Below are positions 46,182-55,093 of a stretch of DNA of 64,000 nucleotides, in pieces. The notes beneath the pieces were generated by a model that searched no databases, was not told the DNA's origin, and saw only the letters and a list, made by a program, of their open reading frames with translations. Numbering within the stretch: position 1 is the stretch's first letter; every line of letters starts with the position of its first letter. The DNA is from Echinicola arenosa (lineage in GTDB: Bacteria; Bacteroidota; Bacteroidia; Cytophagales; Cyclobacteriaceae): the NCBI RefSeq assembly GCF_014841125.1, contig NZ_JACYTQ010000012.1, positions 37,951-101,950 of the forward strand, in the 5' to 3' direction. The position numbers and the translations under genes were made by a program.

Positions 46182-47927
46182 ATGAAAAATAAAAGATTTA
46201 ATACCCTACTACCCGTTGTCGCGTTTTTGTTCGCTTTTCTAAGTTGCACGACGTTGGATGAAGAAGTTCTTGACGAGTCCTTGACAGGGACTGGCCAAGC
46301 GGAAGTTGTAAGTGGTTCAATAGCTCCAGTATATGGCCTACTCCGCCAAGTATGGATGCACACCGTTAATTTTGGACTTCAGGAAGTTGCTTCAGATGAA
46401 GGGATTCTTCCTTATAGAGGCGGAACAGATTGGTTTGATGGAGGCAAATTCATCGCTGTCCATCAGCACTTGATGACACCTACAAACGGTTTGGTTGGAG
46501 ATGCTTGGACTTACATTACCCTGACCCTATCAAGAGCGGTACTGGCAGAAGAAAGATTGCAAATTGAAGTAGAAAGTGGTAACTCATCTGCACAGGACGC
46601 CCTTTATGAGATGGTAGCCATGAAGGCTTATTTGAATATGTTGGCATTGGATAACTGGGGGCTGGTTTTTAGGAAAGACAATTCTGATGAAATTTCTGAA
46701 ATTCTAAGAGGCCAAGAAGCCATTGAATACCTGGAAGAGGAGTTATTGTCAGTAGTAAATGTGATCAACAGTGACAAAGGTCCGGGTAGAATGAACAAGC
46801 ATGCTGTCAATGCTTTGCTGGCCCGCTTATACTTAAATGCTGCGGTTTATAGGGACCCTTATGGTACGCCAGACTTTAGGTCTGAAGATATGGACAAGGT
46901 GATACAATATACAAGCAGTATCATTGATGGACCTTATTCATTGTCTCCAGAATATTTTGAATTGTTCAATGACGATAATGATACGAATCAAGAGATCATC
47001 TTTTCATTGGATCAAAGAGGGGTACTTCAAACTGAGCACAGCCGATGGGCCTATTGGTCTATCTCCGGTGATCAAATTCCAAGACCGGAATTCCCTAGTA
47101 CAAGGGGAACCGATGCAGTAGCAGCTACACCTGATTTCTTTCAGACTTGGGTAGATGCTTACGGCGATGTCGACCCTGCTGATGCAGATGCTCGTTTCTT
47201 CCAAGAAAACACCATCATTCCAGAAGACCTTAAAGACCTTACCGGTGTTACCCCAAACAATGATGCTGACCATTATTATTGTGTTGAGGCCACAGAATTT
47301 GAAATAAACAGGGGAATTCTTCGTGACGTGATATGGGGGCCTAGGAAAGATGAAAGTGGCAATATCATGACTTGCGGTGACGGTACAGTAAGAATCTATC
47401 CCATTATCAATAGAAGAAGTAGTGGTGCAGACATCCGTTATGTAGACCATACCTTGAAGGTAGATTTTACGAATGAAGGGAGTTTGCATAATGCGGGCTA
47501 CCGATTCTCTAAATACCAGTTTAGCCATACTGCTACCAATTGCTGTAGCAACAGTAGTGTGGATTTGGTCTTGATCCGTTTGGGCGAAATTTATTTAATG
47601 CGCGCTGAAGCTAAGTTAAGAAAAGGTGACAATGCTGGCGCTTTAGCTGATATCAATACTCTAAGAACCTCAAGAAATGCACGCCCAGCGCAGACTCCTG
47701 CTGCTTTGGAGGCCATTGATCTTGATATCCTGTTCCGCGAAACTGGATTTGAATTGTACTGGGAAGGTTTTAGAAGAAACTATCAAATTCGTTTTGGTAA
47801 ATATGAAGATAGCTGGACCGAAAAAACCGATGCTGATGTGCACAAGAGATTGTTCCCTATTCCTCAAAAAGCAATGGACGGAGCATCTAGTGAGGCAGGC
47901 TTCCTTGTACAAAACCAAGGCTACTAA
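46182..47927 (+). CDS. SusD/RagB-family outer membrane lipoprotein
   Basis: The ATG at 46182 gives 581 residues and a standard lipoprotein signal (F-A-F-L-S-C-T, Cys22); an upstream TTG at 46164 adds six useless residues. SusD blocks include Y-E-M-V-A-M-K-A-Y-L-N-M-L and R-L-G-E-I-Y-L-M-R-A-E-A, and the C-terminal F-R-E-T-G-F-E-L-Y-W-E-G-F-R-R. In place of the usual charged end (H-R-W-x-D-L-x-R), this one has F-R-R-N-Y-Q-I-R-F-G-K-Y. It binds the ligand for the SusC encoded just upstream. A terminator follows, so the operon is just this pair. Confidence 0.95.
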   Translation: MKNKRFNTLLPVVAFLFAFLSCTTLDEEVLDESLTGTGQAEVVSGSIAPVYGLLRQVWMHTVNFGLQEVASDEGILPYRGGTDWFDGGKFIAVHQHLMTPTNGLVGDAWTYITLTLSRAVLAEERLQIEVESGNSSAQDALYEMVAMKAYLNMLALDNWGLVFRKDNSDEISEILRGQEAIEYLEEELLSVVNVINSDKGPGRMNKHAVNALLARLYLNAAVYRDPYGTPDFRSEDMDKVIQYTSSIIDGPYSLSPEYFELFNDDNDTNQEIIFSLDQRGVLQTEHSRWAYWSISGDQIPRPEFPSTRGTDAVAATPDFFQTWVDAYGDVDPADADARFFQENTIIPEDLKDLTGVTPNNDADHYYCVEATEFEINRGILRDVIWGPRKDESGNIMTCGDGTVRIYPIINRRSSGADIRYVDHTLKVDFTNEGSLHNAGYRFSKYQFSHTATNCCSNSSVDLVLIRLGEIYLMRAEAKLRKGDNAGALADINTLRTSRNARPAQTPAALEAIDLDILFRETGFELYWEGFRRNYQIRFGKYEDSWTEKTDADVHKRLFPIPQKAMDGASSEAGFLVQNQGY

Positions 47928-47952
47928 AGCCTATCAACCTTTTGAAATAAAT

Positions 47953-47980
47953 AAAGCCGATGAAAAATCTCATCGGCTTT
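47953..47980 (+). terminator. Bidirectional terminator after susD
   Basis: Arms AAAGCCGATGA (47953-47963) and TCATCGGCTTT (47970-47980) pair perfectly over 11 bases and run into a T-rich stretch. It lies between convergent genes ending at 47927 and 48003. Confidence 0.8.
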
Positions 47981-48002
47981 TGCTTGTTTGATACTTTCTC
48001 AA

Positions 48003-49832
48003 TTAGTCGTTTATTTTTTGAATACCATTGCTCTTTAAATCAATGGAAAAGTGATCAGAGGGCAGCGAATGCAAAAGCTTGTCGAAGATCACAAAAAACT
48101 GAATAAGTTGGGCATTTATACTTTGGCCCTGTATAGCATCTTTTGATATCACCATTGGAATCAATTCTTCATAATAGCTAAGCCTCTCCGAAGCAATCAG
48201 CTCTTTCCCTAGCTCATCTCCGTTTTTTAACAAGTAAAAATCATCGATAATGGATTGGGCAGGAACTTGGTCTATCATTTCTGCTTTGAAATTTTCTACT
48301 TTCTCATAAAGGAAAGCTTCTCCTTCATTTTTGTCCATTTCACTCCACGCTTTGAAATCGGAATCAGTCAGATTCTGCAATAGCACTGCCAGGTTTTCAG
48401 GCCAATCAGAAGGAATAAACCTTGACCTAGTTAGTCCGATTAAATGATTTCGGGTATAGTCCAGATAGTCCTGTGAGGCGAGAATTGTACTGTCCCATAT
48501 TCTGGGATCTTGATTTTGGGATAACCAATCATACTCCATTCTGTAGAGATCAAAGAACTCCGTCATGTTTTCTACTTCTTTAAGCTGAATTGTTTCGATT
48601 TCAAAAGAAGAAGTATTCAAAGTCTTTAAAGTTTTGTAAGCCGGGGGAAATGCTGCTAAAGAAGGTACTTGAATATTGAACAAAACATGGCTCTCAGTCG
48701 AATCATGGTAAATACCCGTATCATTGATGTGCATATGCCCTGCAAAATGGAGTCGGATGCCAGCTTTCGCGTATAATTTGGTCGTTTCCAATGAAGGGAC
48801 CCTTGCGAGCTGGAATTTTTGCTCCCCAAAAAGTGATTTCATATCATCTGAAGCCCCGTCATGAAATTCCATTAAAGGGTAATGGCTGAAGGAAATCAAA
48901 GTTTTCCCTCTTTTATCAGCTTCATGCACAACCTTTTCTATCCAATCCAGTTGGTGTCTTTTATGAATGGCTGCCTGATTGAAGCCAACAGAAGAACCTT
49001 TCCATTCATTTTTAGAAGGTGTATAGACATTTCCATCCAAAGCCAGTAACCAAATACCTTCCACTGGCTCCACCACATAGCTTGCATCAGGAAGCGTCTG
49101 GCTCGAATCACCTATGGGATAAACTCGATTTTTAAAATCTGAACTCTCCTTAGCTTTTTGGAAATCATAGTTATCTACCTCCAATTCCTGAAATGGATGA
49201 GACCAAAAAAGGTCTTTCTCATTCGGAAAAAAACCAAAATCCCTCAATGCTCCAGTGATATCAGAATACCCCCAATAATTAATTTGCTCGGTGATAGCAG
49301 TTTGTCTATCAAATAAACCTTCTGCTCCAGCAATGGCTTGTTCTGCCCCTTCTTTACCAAGAAAGTCTCTTTTGCCCGCTATTCCTCCAAAAGGTTTGAC
49401 TGGATCATGATTGCCGGTGGTCAGAAAAAAACGCATTCCAGCATCCTCGGCATATTGGTCCAAGATTTTCTTTAATGCAATCACATTCATCGGCTGTCCA
49501 TCATCGGTGAAATCACCGGGCAATACTACCAGTTGGATTTCTCTTTCTTTCAGGTCTTCAAGTGCACTGATAAAAGCAAAATAGTTTTCATTGAAGAGAC
49601 GAGTGGAATTCAATTGACTCTGCATTGTCCGGATGGTAGCAAATTTTCCAGTCTTAGGATTGAGCACTCCTTTGAATTCGGCTGAATTTAAATCTGCATG
49701 TACATCCTGTAAATGTATATCAGATAAAAAAGCTATCTCTGTCCTTGTAGTCTGTGCCAACAATGTCATATTGGTACTGACCAGTTGCATCGCTGCACCA
49801 AGGATAATTGTTAAAAGGTAATTCTTATTCAA
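48003..49832 (-). CDS. Secreted metallophosphoesterase
   Basis: 609 residues. All metal-binding blocks of calcineurin-like phosphoesterases are present: F-L-S-D-I-H (about 34-39), L-P-G-D-F-T-D-D-G (about 104-112), T-T-G-N-H-D (about 139-144), F-S-H-Y-P and F-A-G-H-M-H. The start appears to be TTG at 49832, because the frame is closed just upstream, no ATG is available there, and only this start gives a full signal peptide (N-K-N-Y-L-L-T-I-I-L-G, ending L-L-A-Q). The first internal ATG (49790) would destroy it. The C-terminal 200 or so residues are helical and of unknown role. Substrate unknown. Confidence 0.88.
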   Translation of the reverse strand: MNKNYLLTIILGAAMQLVSTNMTLLAQTTRTEIAFLSDIHLQDVHADLNSAEFKGVLNPKTGKFATIRTMQSQLNSTRLFNENYFAFISALEDLKEREIQLVVLPGDFTDDGQPMNVIALKKILDQYAEDAGMRFFLTTGNHDPVKPFGGIAGKRDFLGKEGAEQAIAGAEGLFDRQTAITEQINYWGYSDITGALRDFGFFPNEKDLFWSHPFQELEVDNYDFQKAKESSDFKNRVYPIGDSSQTLPDASYVVEPVEGIWLLALDGNVYTPSKNEWKGSSVGFNQAAIHKRHQLDWIEKVVHEADKRGKTLISFSHYPLMEFHDGASDDMKSLFGEQKFQLARVPSLETTKLYAKAGIRLHFAGHMHINDTGIYHDSTESHVLFNIQVPSLAAFPPAYKTLKTLNTSSFEIETIQLKEVENMTEFFDLYRMEYDWLSQNQDPRIWDSTILASQDYLDYTRNHLIGLTRSRFIPSDWPENLAVLLQNLTDSDFKAWSEMDKNEGEAFLYEKVENFKAEMIDQVPAQSIIDDFYLLKNGDELGKELIASERLSYYEELIPMVISKDAIQGQSINAQLIQFFVIFDKLLHSLPSDHFSIDLKSNGIQKIND

Positions 49833-50062
49833 ATCAAAATTAGGTTTTAAAGTGTTGAAAAGCTAGGTTAAGACTAAATGGTACATCGGATAGTAAATGC
49901 CAAATGGAGACAAAGCATTCTAAATCAAACCATGAAATTCACCAGTTTAAATTAACTTTTCAAGCTGTTCTTTCAAAAACTTGCAGATCATAAAAATGGT
50001 CAGTTGCGAGACCTCTTTTTTAATCAATTTAAATACGTCTTATTTGATTGTATAAAGTTAAC

Positions 50063-50476
50063 TCAGACTCCCACTGGTGAAGAGTAAAAACAGGAAGGCT
50101 GCATACTTTGTGGTCTGTTTAACAATTGATGAATGGCCAGGTGCAGGGATTTAAAAGTAAAAGGCTTATTAAGCACCGCACTATTAGGAATAGCAAAACT
50201 ATTATCACAAAATCCTTTGTCAAGTTCCTTGGTTACTAAAAACAATATTGGACAAGAAAACTTTTCTCTTAGTCTACGAAGCTCATCATAGCCAATGTCC
50301 CTATCTTTCAGATATGACCCTATGATAATAATTGATGGTCGAATGTCTTTATTTATAATCTCGTCAAAATTGAGACCAGACCCAATATCAGAAACTTTGA
50401 AATTCCCATAATTCAAAATCTCCCTGATATTATCAGCCAAATCAAAATCCTTCTCAAGAATTACAACTCTTAACAT
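50063..50476 (-). CDS. Degenerate receiver-like protein lacking the phospho-acceptor Asp (second copy)
   Basis: The ATG at 50476 gives 137 residues (M-L-R-V-V-I-L-E-K-D); a TTG at 50551 would add 25 residues without receiver character. The CheY-like pattern is clearer than in the protein at 3828: acidic E8/D10 after strand 1, I-I-I-I-G strand 3, I-L-F-L-V-T-K strand 4 and a proper L-N-K-P-F-T-F-K. The residue at the phosphorylation position is Gly53 instead of Asp. The closing K-P-F-T-F-K-S-L matches I-P-F-T-Y-K-G-L of the other copy, so the two look paralogous. Single gene with no partner nearby. It may be a pseudo-receiver used for protein binding (inference). Confidence 0.65.
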   Translation of the reverse strand: MLRVVILEKDFDLADNIREILNYGNFKVSDIGSGLNFDEIINKDIRPSIIIIGSYLKDRDIGYDELRRLREKFSCPILFLVTKELDKGFCDNSFAIPNSAVLNKPFTFKSLHLAIHQLLNRPQSMQPSCFYSSPVGV

Positions 50477-50906
50477 AAAATTAGGGTTGGTGTTGATACG
50501 ATTCTTAAAGTCGAGGAATTGTGTGGATTCCTTTACAAAACAAAAAAACAACTTACCATTAATATTCAGTTGATGATTTTGTTGAAGTTTGAAAGTCTAG
50601 AAGTATCACTTCGTAAGACCATACTCAGCCTATAACCAAACAAACATTTTTTATAAATTTTCTGTGTAAATTAATCACATAAATCCCTAATTAAAAATTA
50701 ATTTTACTTTTTTGACATGAACTGCTTTTTTATAAATCCATATTTCTTTTTTACGCAGACAGAAACCCGATTCTTCAGTAACCTATTATTTTAGTGACCA
50801 TACGCAGAAGAAAAAACAGATATATGAGATATTGGCGTAGAAAAACTGACCTAAAAAAATAAACTAGGTATAAAAATCATCTACCAAAGGTAAGAACGCA
50901 TCATAA
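50477..50906. other. Gap between the pectate-lyase-like and pseudo-receiver genes
   Basis: 430 bases of AT-rich DNA with no coding frame that I can support. It should include the promoter of the pseudo-receiver gene. Confidence 0.5.
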
Positions 50907-50937
50907 AAAAAGTTGAGGTATTTTACCTCAACTTTTT
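50907..50937 (-). terminator. Terminator of the pectate-lyase-like gene
   Basis: Perfect 14-base arms (50907-50920 and 50924-50937, core GTTGAGGTA/TACCTCAAC) with a 3-base loop and A/T runs on both sides. It lies 67 bases past the stop of the minus-strand gene. Confidence 0.85.
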
Positions 50938-51003
50938 ACTATATGCAAGAATTCAGTCACAAACCATAAACCTGCACTGATTTTACAAAACCCAAATATT
51001 ATA

Positions 51004-53463
51004 TCAATCTCTTTTTACACATATTTCCAACTGTCTTGTCATGCTGTACCCATTTTGATCATTGACTTTTACCACCACAGTCTTTAGGCCAGGTTGACCA
51101 TCTTTGAATTTTAAAAATCCTTGATCAACTGTCGCCTTGCCGCTTACAATGCTATATACAGGTTCATTGGTAAAACCACGGAATAATGAGCCAAGATCAA
51201 CAAGCAGTTGCTCTCCACTCTCCAAAAAATAATGCGGCTTGGCCATCCAATCCAAATAGTCATCCAACTGGGTAAATCCATCCCGGTCATTATCCTGATT
51301 GGAATCGGAGAAATCACCTCTGGTAGAGTTGGGATCTAGGTCCCTTTCAATTTCCCACCAATCTGGAAGCCCGTCCCCATCACTATCCCAATCTTCTTGT
51401 CTTTTTACTTCAGGGTATTTTTCCCATCCTCCCACATCTTGCTCCGTATCTGGCATTCCAGGCAAGCCACTTTTACTTCCCCTAAAGTGGAAAGTACTAT
51501 CCCTTGTTTCTTGAATGATCCGAAGATCATGATCGTCCAAAACAGGCTGGTTTGCCCCCACATCTGACAGTACCTGTTGATAAGCTTCCTTTGCAGAATG
51601 CGTTACTACATAAGAAGGAAAAAAAGGAGTATCCACATAGGTTCTATAGTTCGCTTCTCCTTCAATCATCCTACCATCTTCTTGATTTTCCAAACCAAAA
51701 TATCCTGGCATAACATTCCCCGAAAAATAATATTGCTGAGTTCCCAACCCCACTCCTTCATGCTGCGCCTTTAGCGCATGGAAAAAAACAGTAGAAGGGC
51801 CCGGTTTATAATAGTTGTTGACAAAATTTACTTCATGCGCTCCGCCATCCGTGGACCGCTTGCCCCAATTATACACCACATTGTTTCGGATATCCAACCT
51901 TCCCATGCTAAAACCATTTCCGTCAAGTCCTCCTCCCATACTCCAGTTTCTACCATAGCAGTGTGCCAGTAAATTGTGGTGAAAGCTACCAATATCTCCC
52001 CCTATTGTAGCGGCATACCCATGCATCTTACCTGCCTCATACTTACCGTGATCTGCAATGTTTAGTGCTTCAGCAATAAGTGTTCGCTGCAAGGTAATAT
52101 TATGAGCCCCTCGAGAACTAAAAGATTCATCAATGGTCCAGCGAATAGAACAGTGGTCCATAATGCTGTGATTTGCTCCTGTCAAGCCCATTCCATCATA
52201 AGTGCGACCAGCGCCTATCCCTACCCTGATAAACCGCACAATACCATCGTTTCCGGTCAAACCAAGTGGAGCTTGGGCAATCATGATCCCCTTTCCCGGT
52301 GCCGTTTGTCCTGCTAGGGTTATATAAGGCTGGTTGATGACCAGCCTGGATTTTAGCTCAATGGTTCCCCCAACTGCAAAAACAATGGTTCTTGGACCTA
52401 TATCTTGAGTAACTGCTTCTCTCAGGCTTCCTGGCCCATCATCATTGAGATTAGTGACAGTGATTACCTTTCCTCCACGACCACCTCGCGCAAACCGACC
52501 ATATCCCTCTGCCCCTTTAAAAGCCAATTGGGCCGGTCTAAAATACCAAACATCCCCTTTTGTGGTATTTCCTTCTTGATCTACTTCATCTACCCTCCAA
52601 TAATAGGTATCCATACTATACAGTTTTGAGACAGGGAATTCCGAAGAAAAAACCTTACCCTTATAAACCTCACTGCTAGGCTGTCCTGAAGCCACTAGTT
52701 CCAAGTCTTTTCCAAAATACACTTCATGCGCCACTGCTTCATTTACTGCTTCCCACTTCAATATCAATTCATCTCCAATCACAACATGCTCATCACCATC
52801 CTCAGGATAGGGCAGCTTGGCCTGTTTCTTTACATTGGGGGTATTTAATTCAAACCCATTCCATATTAATTCTTTTACAGAAGTGCTGCTTTTAGGATCA
52901 TTTTCCATCCTGATGGTCACCGCCTCACCCTTTTTAACACTAAATACCAGGAATGCTGATGCCGTTTCAGCACTACTCTCCGCTCTATTGCTGGGGATAA
53001 GGTCATTGATGATTAATTCGTCATTGACATAGATGTCAATGGGCGAAAATTGATGGTTCTCTGGATTATCAAAGGTGTTATGAAAGGTAAGCAGGCTGTG
53101 CTCTCCTTCAGGAAGTCCACTAAGTGTCACCTCAATTTTACCTGTCCCTACCAATCCATCACTGCTTAAGCGAGCATAATAGGGCGCTTGAATTCCAGCC
53201 TTGTACCAATTGGAACGCACATCTCCCCTAATACTAAAATCCACACCAGCAAAAGTATGTGTTACCAAATTCTCCTCTGAAATCACCCATGATTCATAAC
53301 CAGGCTCATTTACTTCCGCCACCTTTCTCCCCGAAAAATCAAAATCTACTTTCACCACTGGTCTTTGGGCGTAGACCTGAAATGACATCGTAAAAAAAAT
53401 GAGTATAATTGACAATATGTATTTTATACCTCTTCGAAAGGAAACAGTATTTTGGTCTTTCAT
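51004..53463 (-). CDS. Secreted multidomain pectate-lyase-like beta-helix protein
   Basis: 819 residues. A signal peptide (about 1-32) is followed by a malectin/CBM-like beta-sandwich (about 35-205) and a fibronectin-III-like domain (about 220-312). The right-handed beta-helix of pectate-lyase type (about 315-640) opens A-E-G-Y-G-R-F-A-R-G-G-R-G-G-K-V, with S-L-R-E-A-V and H-S-I-M-D-H-C-S-I-R-W. Near 700 an acidic D-S-D-G-D-G-L-P-D-W-W-E segment looks like a calcium-binding repeat. The end (about 760-819) is Ig-like. The most likely role is cleavage or binding of a uronic-acid-rich polysaccharide. The catalytic Arg cannot be fixed by eye, so lyase activity is not certain. Confidence 0.85.
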   Translation of the reverse strand: MKDQNTVSFRRGIKYILSIILIFFTMSFQVYAQRPVVKVDFDFSGRKVAEVNEPGYESWVISEENLVTHTFAGVDFSIRGDVRSNWYKAGIQAPYYARLSSDGLVGTGKIEVTLSGLPEGEHSLLTFHNTFDNPENHQFSPIDIYVNDELIINDLIPSNRAESSAETASAFLVFSVKKGEAVTIRMENDPKSSTSVKELIWNGFELNTPNVKKQAKLPYPEDGDEHVVIGDELILKWEAVNEAVAHEVYFGKDLELVASGQPSSEVYKGKVFSSEFPVSKLYSMDTYYWRVDEVDQEGNTTKGDVWYFRPAQLAFKGAEGYGRFARGGRGGKVITVTNLNDDGPGSLREAVTQDIGPRTIVFAVGGTIELKSRLVINQPYITLAGQTAPGKGIMIAQAPLGLTGNDGIVRFIRVGIGAGRTYDGMGLTGANHSIMDHCSIRWTIDESFSSRGAHNITLQRTLIAEALNIADHGKYEAGKMHGYAATIGGDIGSFHHNLLAHCYGRNWSMGGGLDGNGFSMGRLDIRNNVVYNWGKRSTDGGAHEVNFVNNYYKPGPSTVFFHALKAQHEGVGLGTQQYYFSGNVMPGYFGLENQEDGRMIEGEANYRTYVDTPFFPSYVVTHSAKEAYQQVLSDVGANQPVLDDHDLRIIQETRDSTFHFRGSKSGLPGMPDTEQDVGGWEKYPEVKRQEDWDSDGDGLPDWWEIERDLDPNSTRGDFSDSNQDNDRDGFTQLDDYLDWMAKPHYFLESGEQLLVDLGSLFRGFTNEPVYSIVSGKATVDQGFLKFKDGQPGLKTVVVKVNDQNGYSMTRQLEICVKRD

Positions 53464-53767
53464 AAATTTTTAATTGGTTATTTCTGGTCTTAATGGTAGT
53501 TTTCATCAATACATCACTCGACAAAAACTATTTTTCTTAAAATAAATGTAGTGCTTACATTTATTAAAGCAGACCTTATCTTTCCCAACATGGATAAAAT
53601 TCAACTGAACCGGGACAAAGTTGAGGTGAAATACAAAACCATGATAGATTGGCTTTCCTCTTCAATGTGCGCTTGTCCCGATTCAGGTGCTGGCTTTCCA
53701 GTTTAAGAATTTCCCCTTTGGTTTGGCTCAGAAATATTCCTTATTTCATACTTTAGCAAAACCTAAA
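53464..53767. other. Divergent intergenic region upstream of the three-repeat protein gene
   Basis: 304 bases between the pectate-lyase-like gene (minus) and the gene at 53768 (plus). The frame continues open upstream of 53768, but those codons lack signal-peptide or domain character. No hairpin or clear promoter is seen. Confidence 0.45.
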
Positions 53768-55024
53768 ATGAAGAGCCTCCGACCAAAACATACCTGCTTA
53801 TTTCTTTTTTTAACCTTTCAGTCATTCTTCCTTTCTGCCCAAGAAGAAGCATTCCTATATGGAGAAATTGAATTAAGGGACGAAACCCGCATAAAGGGTA
53901 AAATCACCTGGTCCGCCGGACAGAGCTTATGGGTAGATCTTCTCGTGGCCGAAAAAAAGGATAATCCTATACTGCAACACCTTAACAAAGAAGAAATAGA
54001 AAAGCTCAGTGCTGAAAAGAACAATACTGATTGGAATTTCATGGCGCTATGGAAGAACCAGTATCCTACCAGAAAACTGACTTTCCGAACCCAATTTGGC
54101 AACTTACTGGAAATCAGGGTAACTGGAGAAAAAGATGCTACTGCAGTTCTTAAAAATGAAACTTTGATCAGGCTTTACATCAATGATGATATTGAATACA
54201 AAAACCAGTTAGGTGCTGAAATCAGCATCACAACTGAAAATGGCAAAAAAACCAGCTTCCCTTGGACTAAAATCGAAAGAATCCGCTTCTATCCTACTCC
54301 AAAAGTAAATGACAATAGCAATAGTAAGCCACTTTATGGAACCTTGACCACCCGTACAGGCTATAGCTACCAAGGACTTATCAAATGGGACCTCAATGAA
54401 CATTTGGATGACCAATATTTGGATGGCATAAGTATCGATGGAAAAAGAAGCCGATATCACTTTTATGATGTAAAATCCATTCGGCCAAAAAACCGAGGGT
54501 CTTTGATCCAACTCCAATCAGAAAAAGAAATCTACCTCCACTCCAAATCCAATGTAACCAACGAAAATAAGGGCATTTTGGTGAGAAACCCCCAATGGGG
54601 CCAAATTAACCTCAGGTGGGGAGATTTTAAAAGCGCCATATTCACACCATATACCAAAAATTCAGGCTTCGCCTATGCTGACTTTCCTATTCCCGTACCC
54701 CTTCAAGGAAGAGTATCCATCAAAGATAATCGCTACTTGGTAGGTCAAATTTTCTTTGATTTAGATGAGCAATGGGATATTGAAACTTTGGATGGTTGGG
54801 GTCAAGGAGGAGGACTTCGACAAGTTCCTTTTCGCTTGATTGACAAAATCTACCCGGTTAGTAATACCCACTCAGCTGTAATCCTAAGGGGTGGAGAAAA
54901 AATCGTCTTGGGAGAAAGGAGTGATGTCAATGACCAAAATTGGGGAATTATGGTTCAAACCAATAACGATGATTTTCATTATGTTCCCTGGTCTCAACTT
55001 CAGCAGATAGAGTTTGATCATTGA
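53768..55024 (+). CDS. Secreted beta-rich protein with three tandem repeats, unknown function
   Basis: I take ATG 53768 (418 residues), which starts a signal peptide (M-K-S-L-R-P-K-H, ending F-L-S-A-Q); a start at 53687 would bury it. The mature chain looks like three repeats of about 110-150 residues, each of two halves. The first halves open L-Y-G-E-I, L-Y-G-T-L and L-Q-G-R-V, and the second and third close with V-K-S-I-R-P and I-D-K-I-Y-P. The second halves close F-P-W-T-K-I-E-R-I-R-F, L-R-W-G-D-F-K-S-A-I-F and V-P-W-S-Q-L-Q-Q-I-E-F. I do not recognise the family. It is 69 bases upstream of a LytS/LytTR pair and probably co-transcribed, so it may be the extracytoplasmic part of that system (inference). 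Confidence 0.7.
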   Translation: MKSLRPKHTCLFLFLTFQSFFLSAQEEAFLYGEIELRDETRIKGKITWSAGQSLWVDLLVAEKKDNPILQHLNKEEIEKLSAEKNNTDWNFMALWKNQYPTRKLTFRTQFGNLLEIRVTGEKDATAVLKNETLIRLYINDDIEYKNQLGAEISITTENGKKTSFPWTKIERIRFYPTPKVNDNSNSKPLYGTLTTRTGYSYQGLIKWDLNEHLDDQYLDGISIDGKRSRYHFYDVKSIRPKNRGSLIQLQSEKEIYLHSKSNVTNENKGILVRNPQWGQINLRWGDFKSAIFTPYTKNSGFAYADFPIPVPLQGRVSIKDNRYLVGQIFFDLDEQWDIETLDGWGQGGGLRQVPFRLIDKIYPVSNTHSAVILRGGEKIVLGERSDVNDQNWGIMVQTNNDDFHYVPWSQLQQIEFDH

Positions 55025-55093
55025 CATGATTCAGTTACATTAAAATCAAAGCCTTAAATTGCAGACAAGCATCAAAAGTCAGAAACTGATCCT

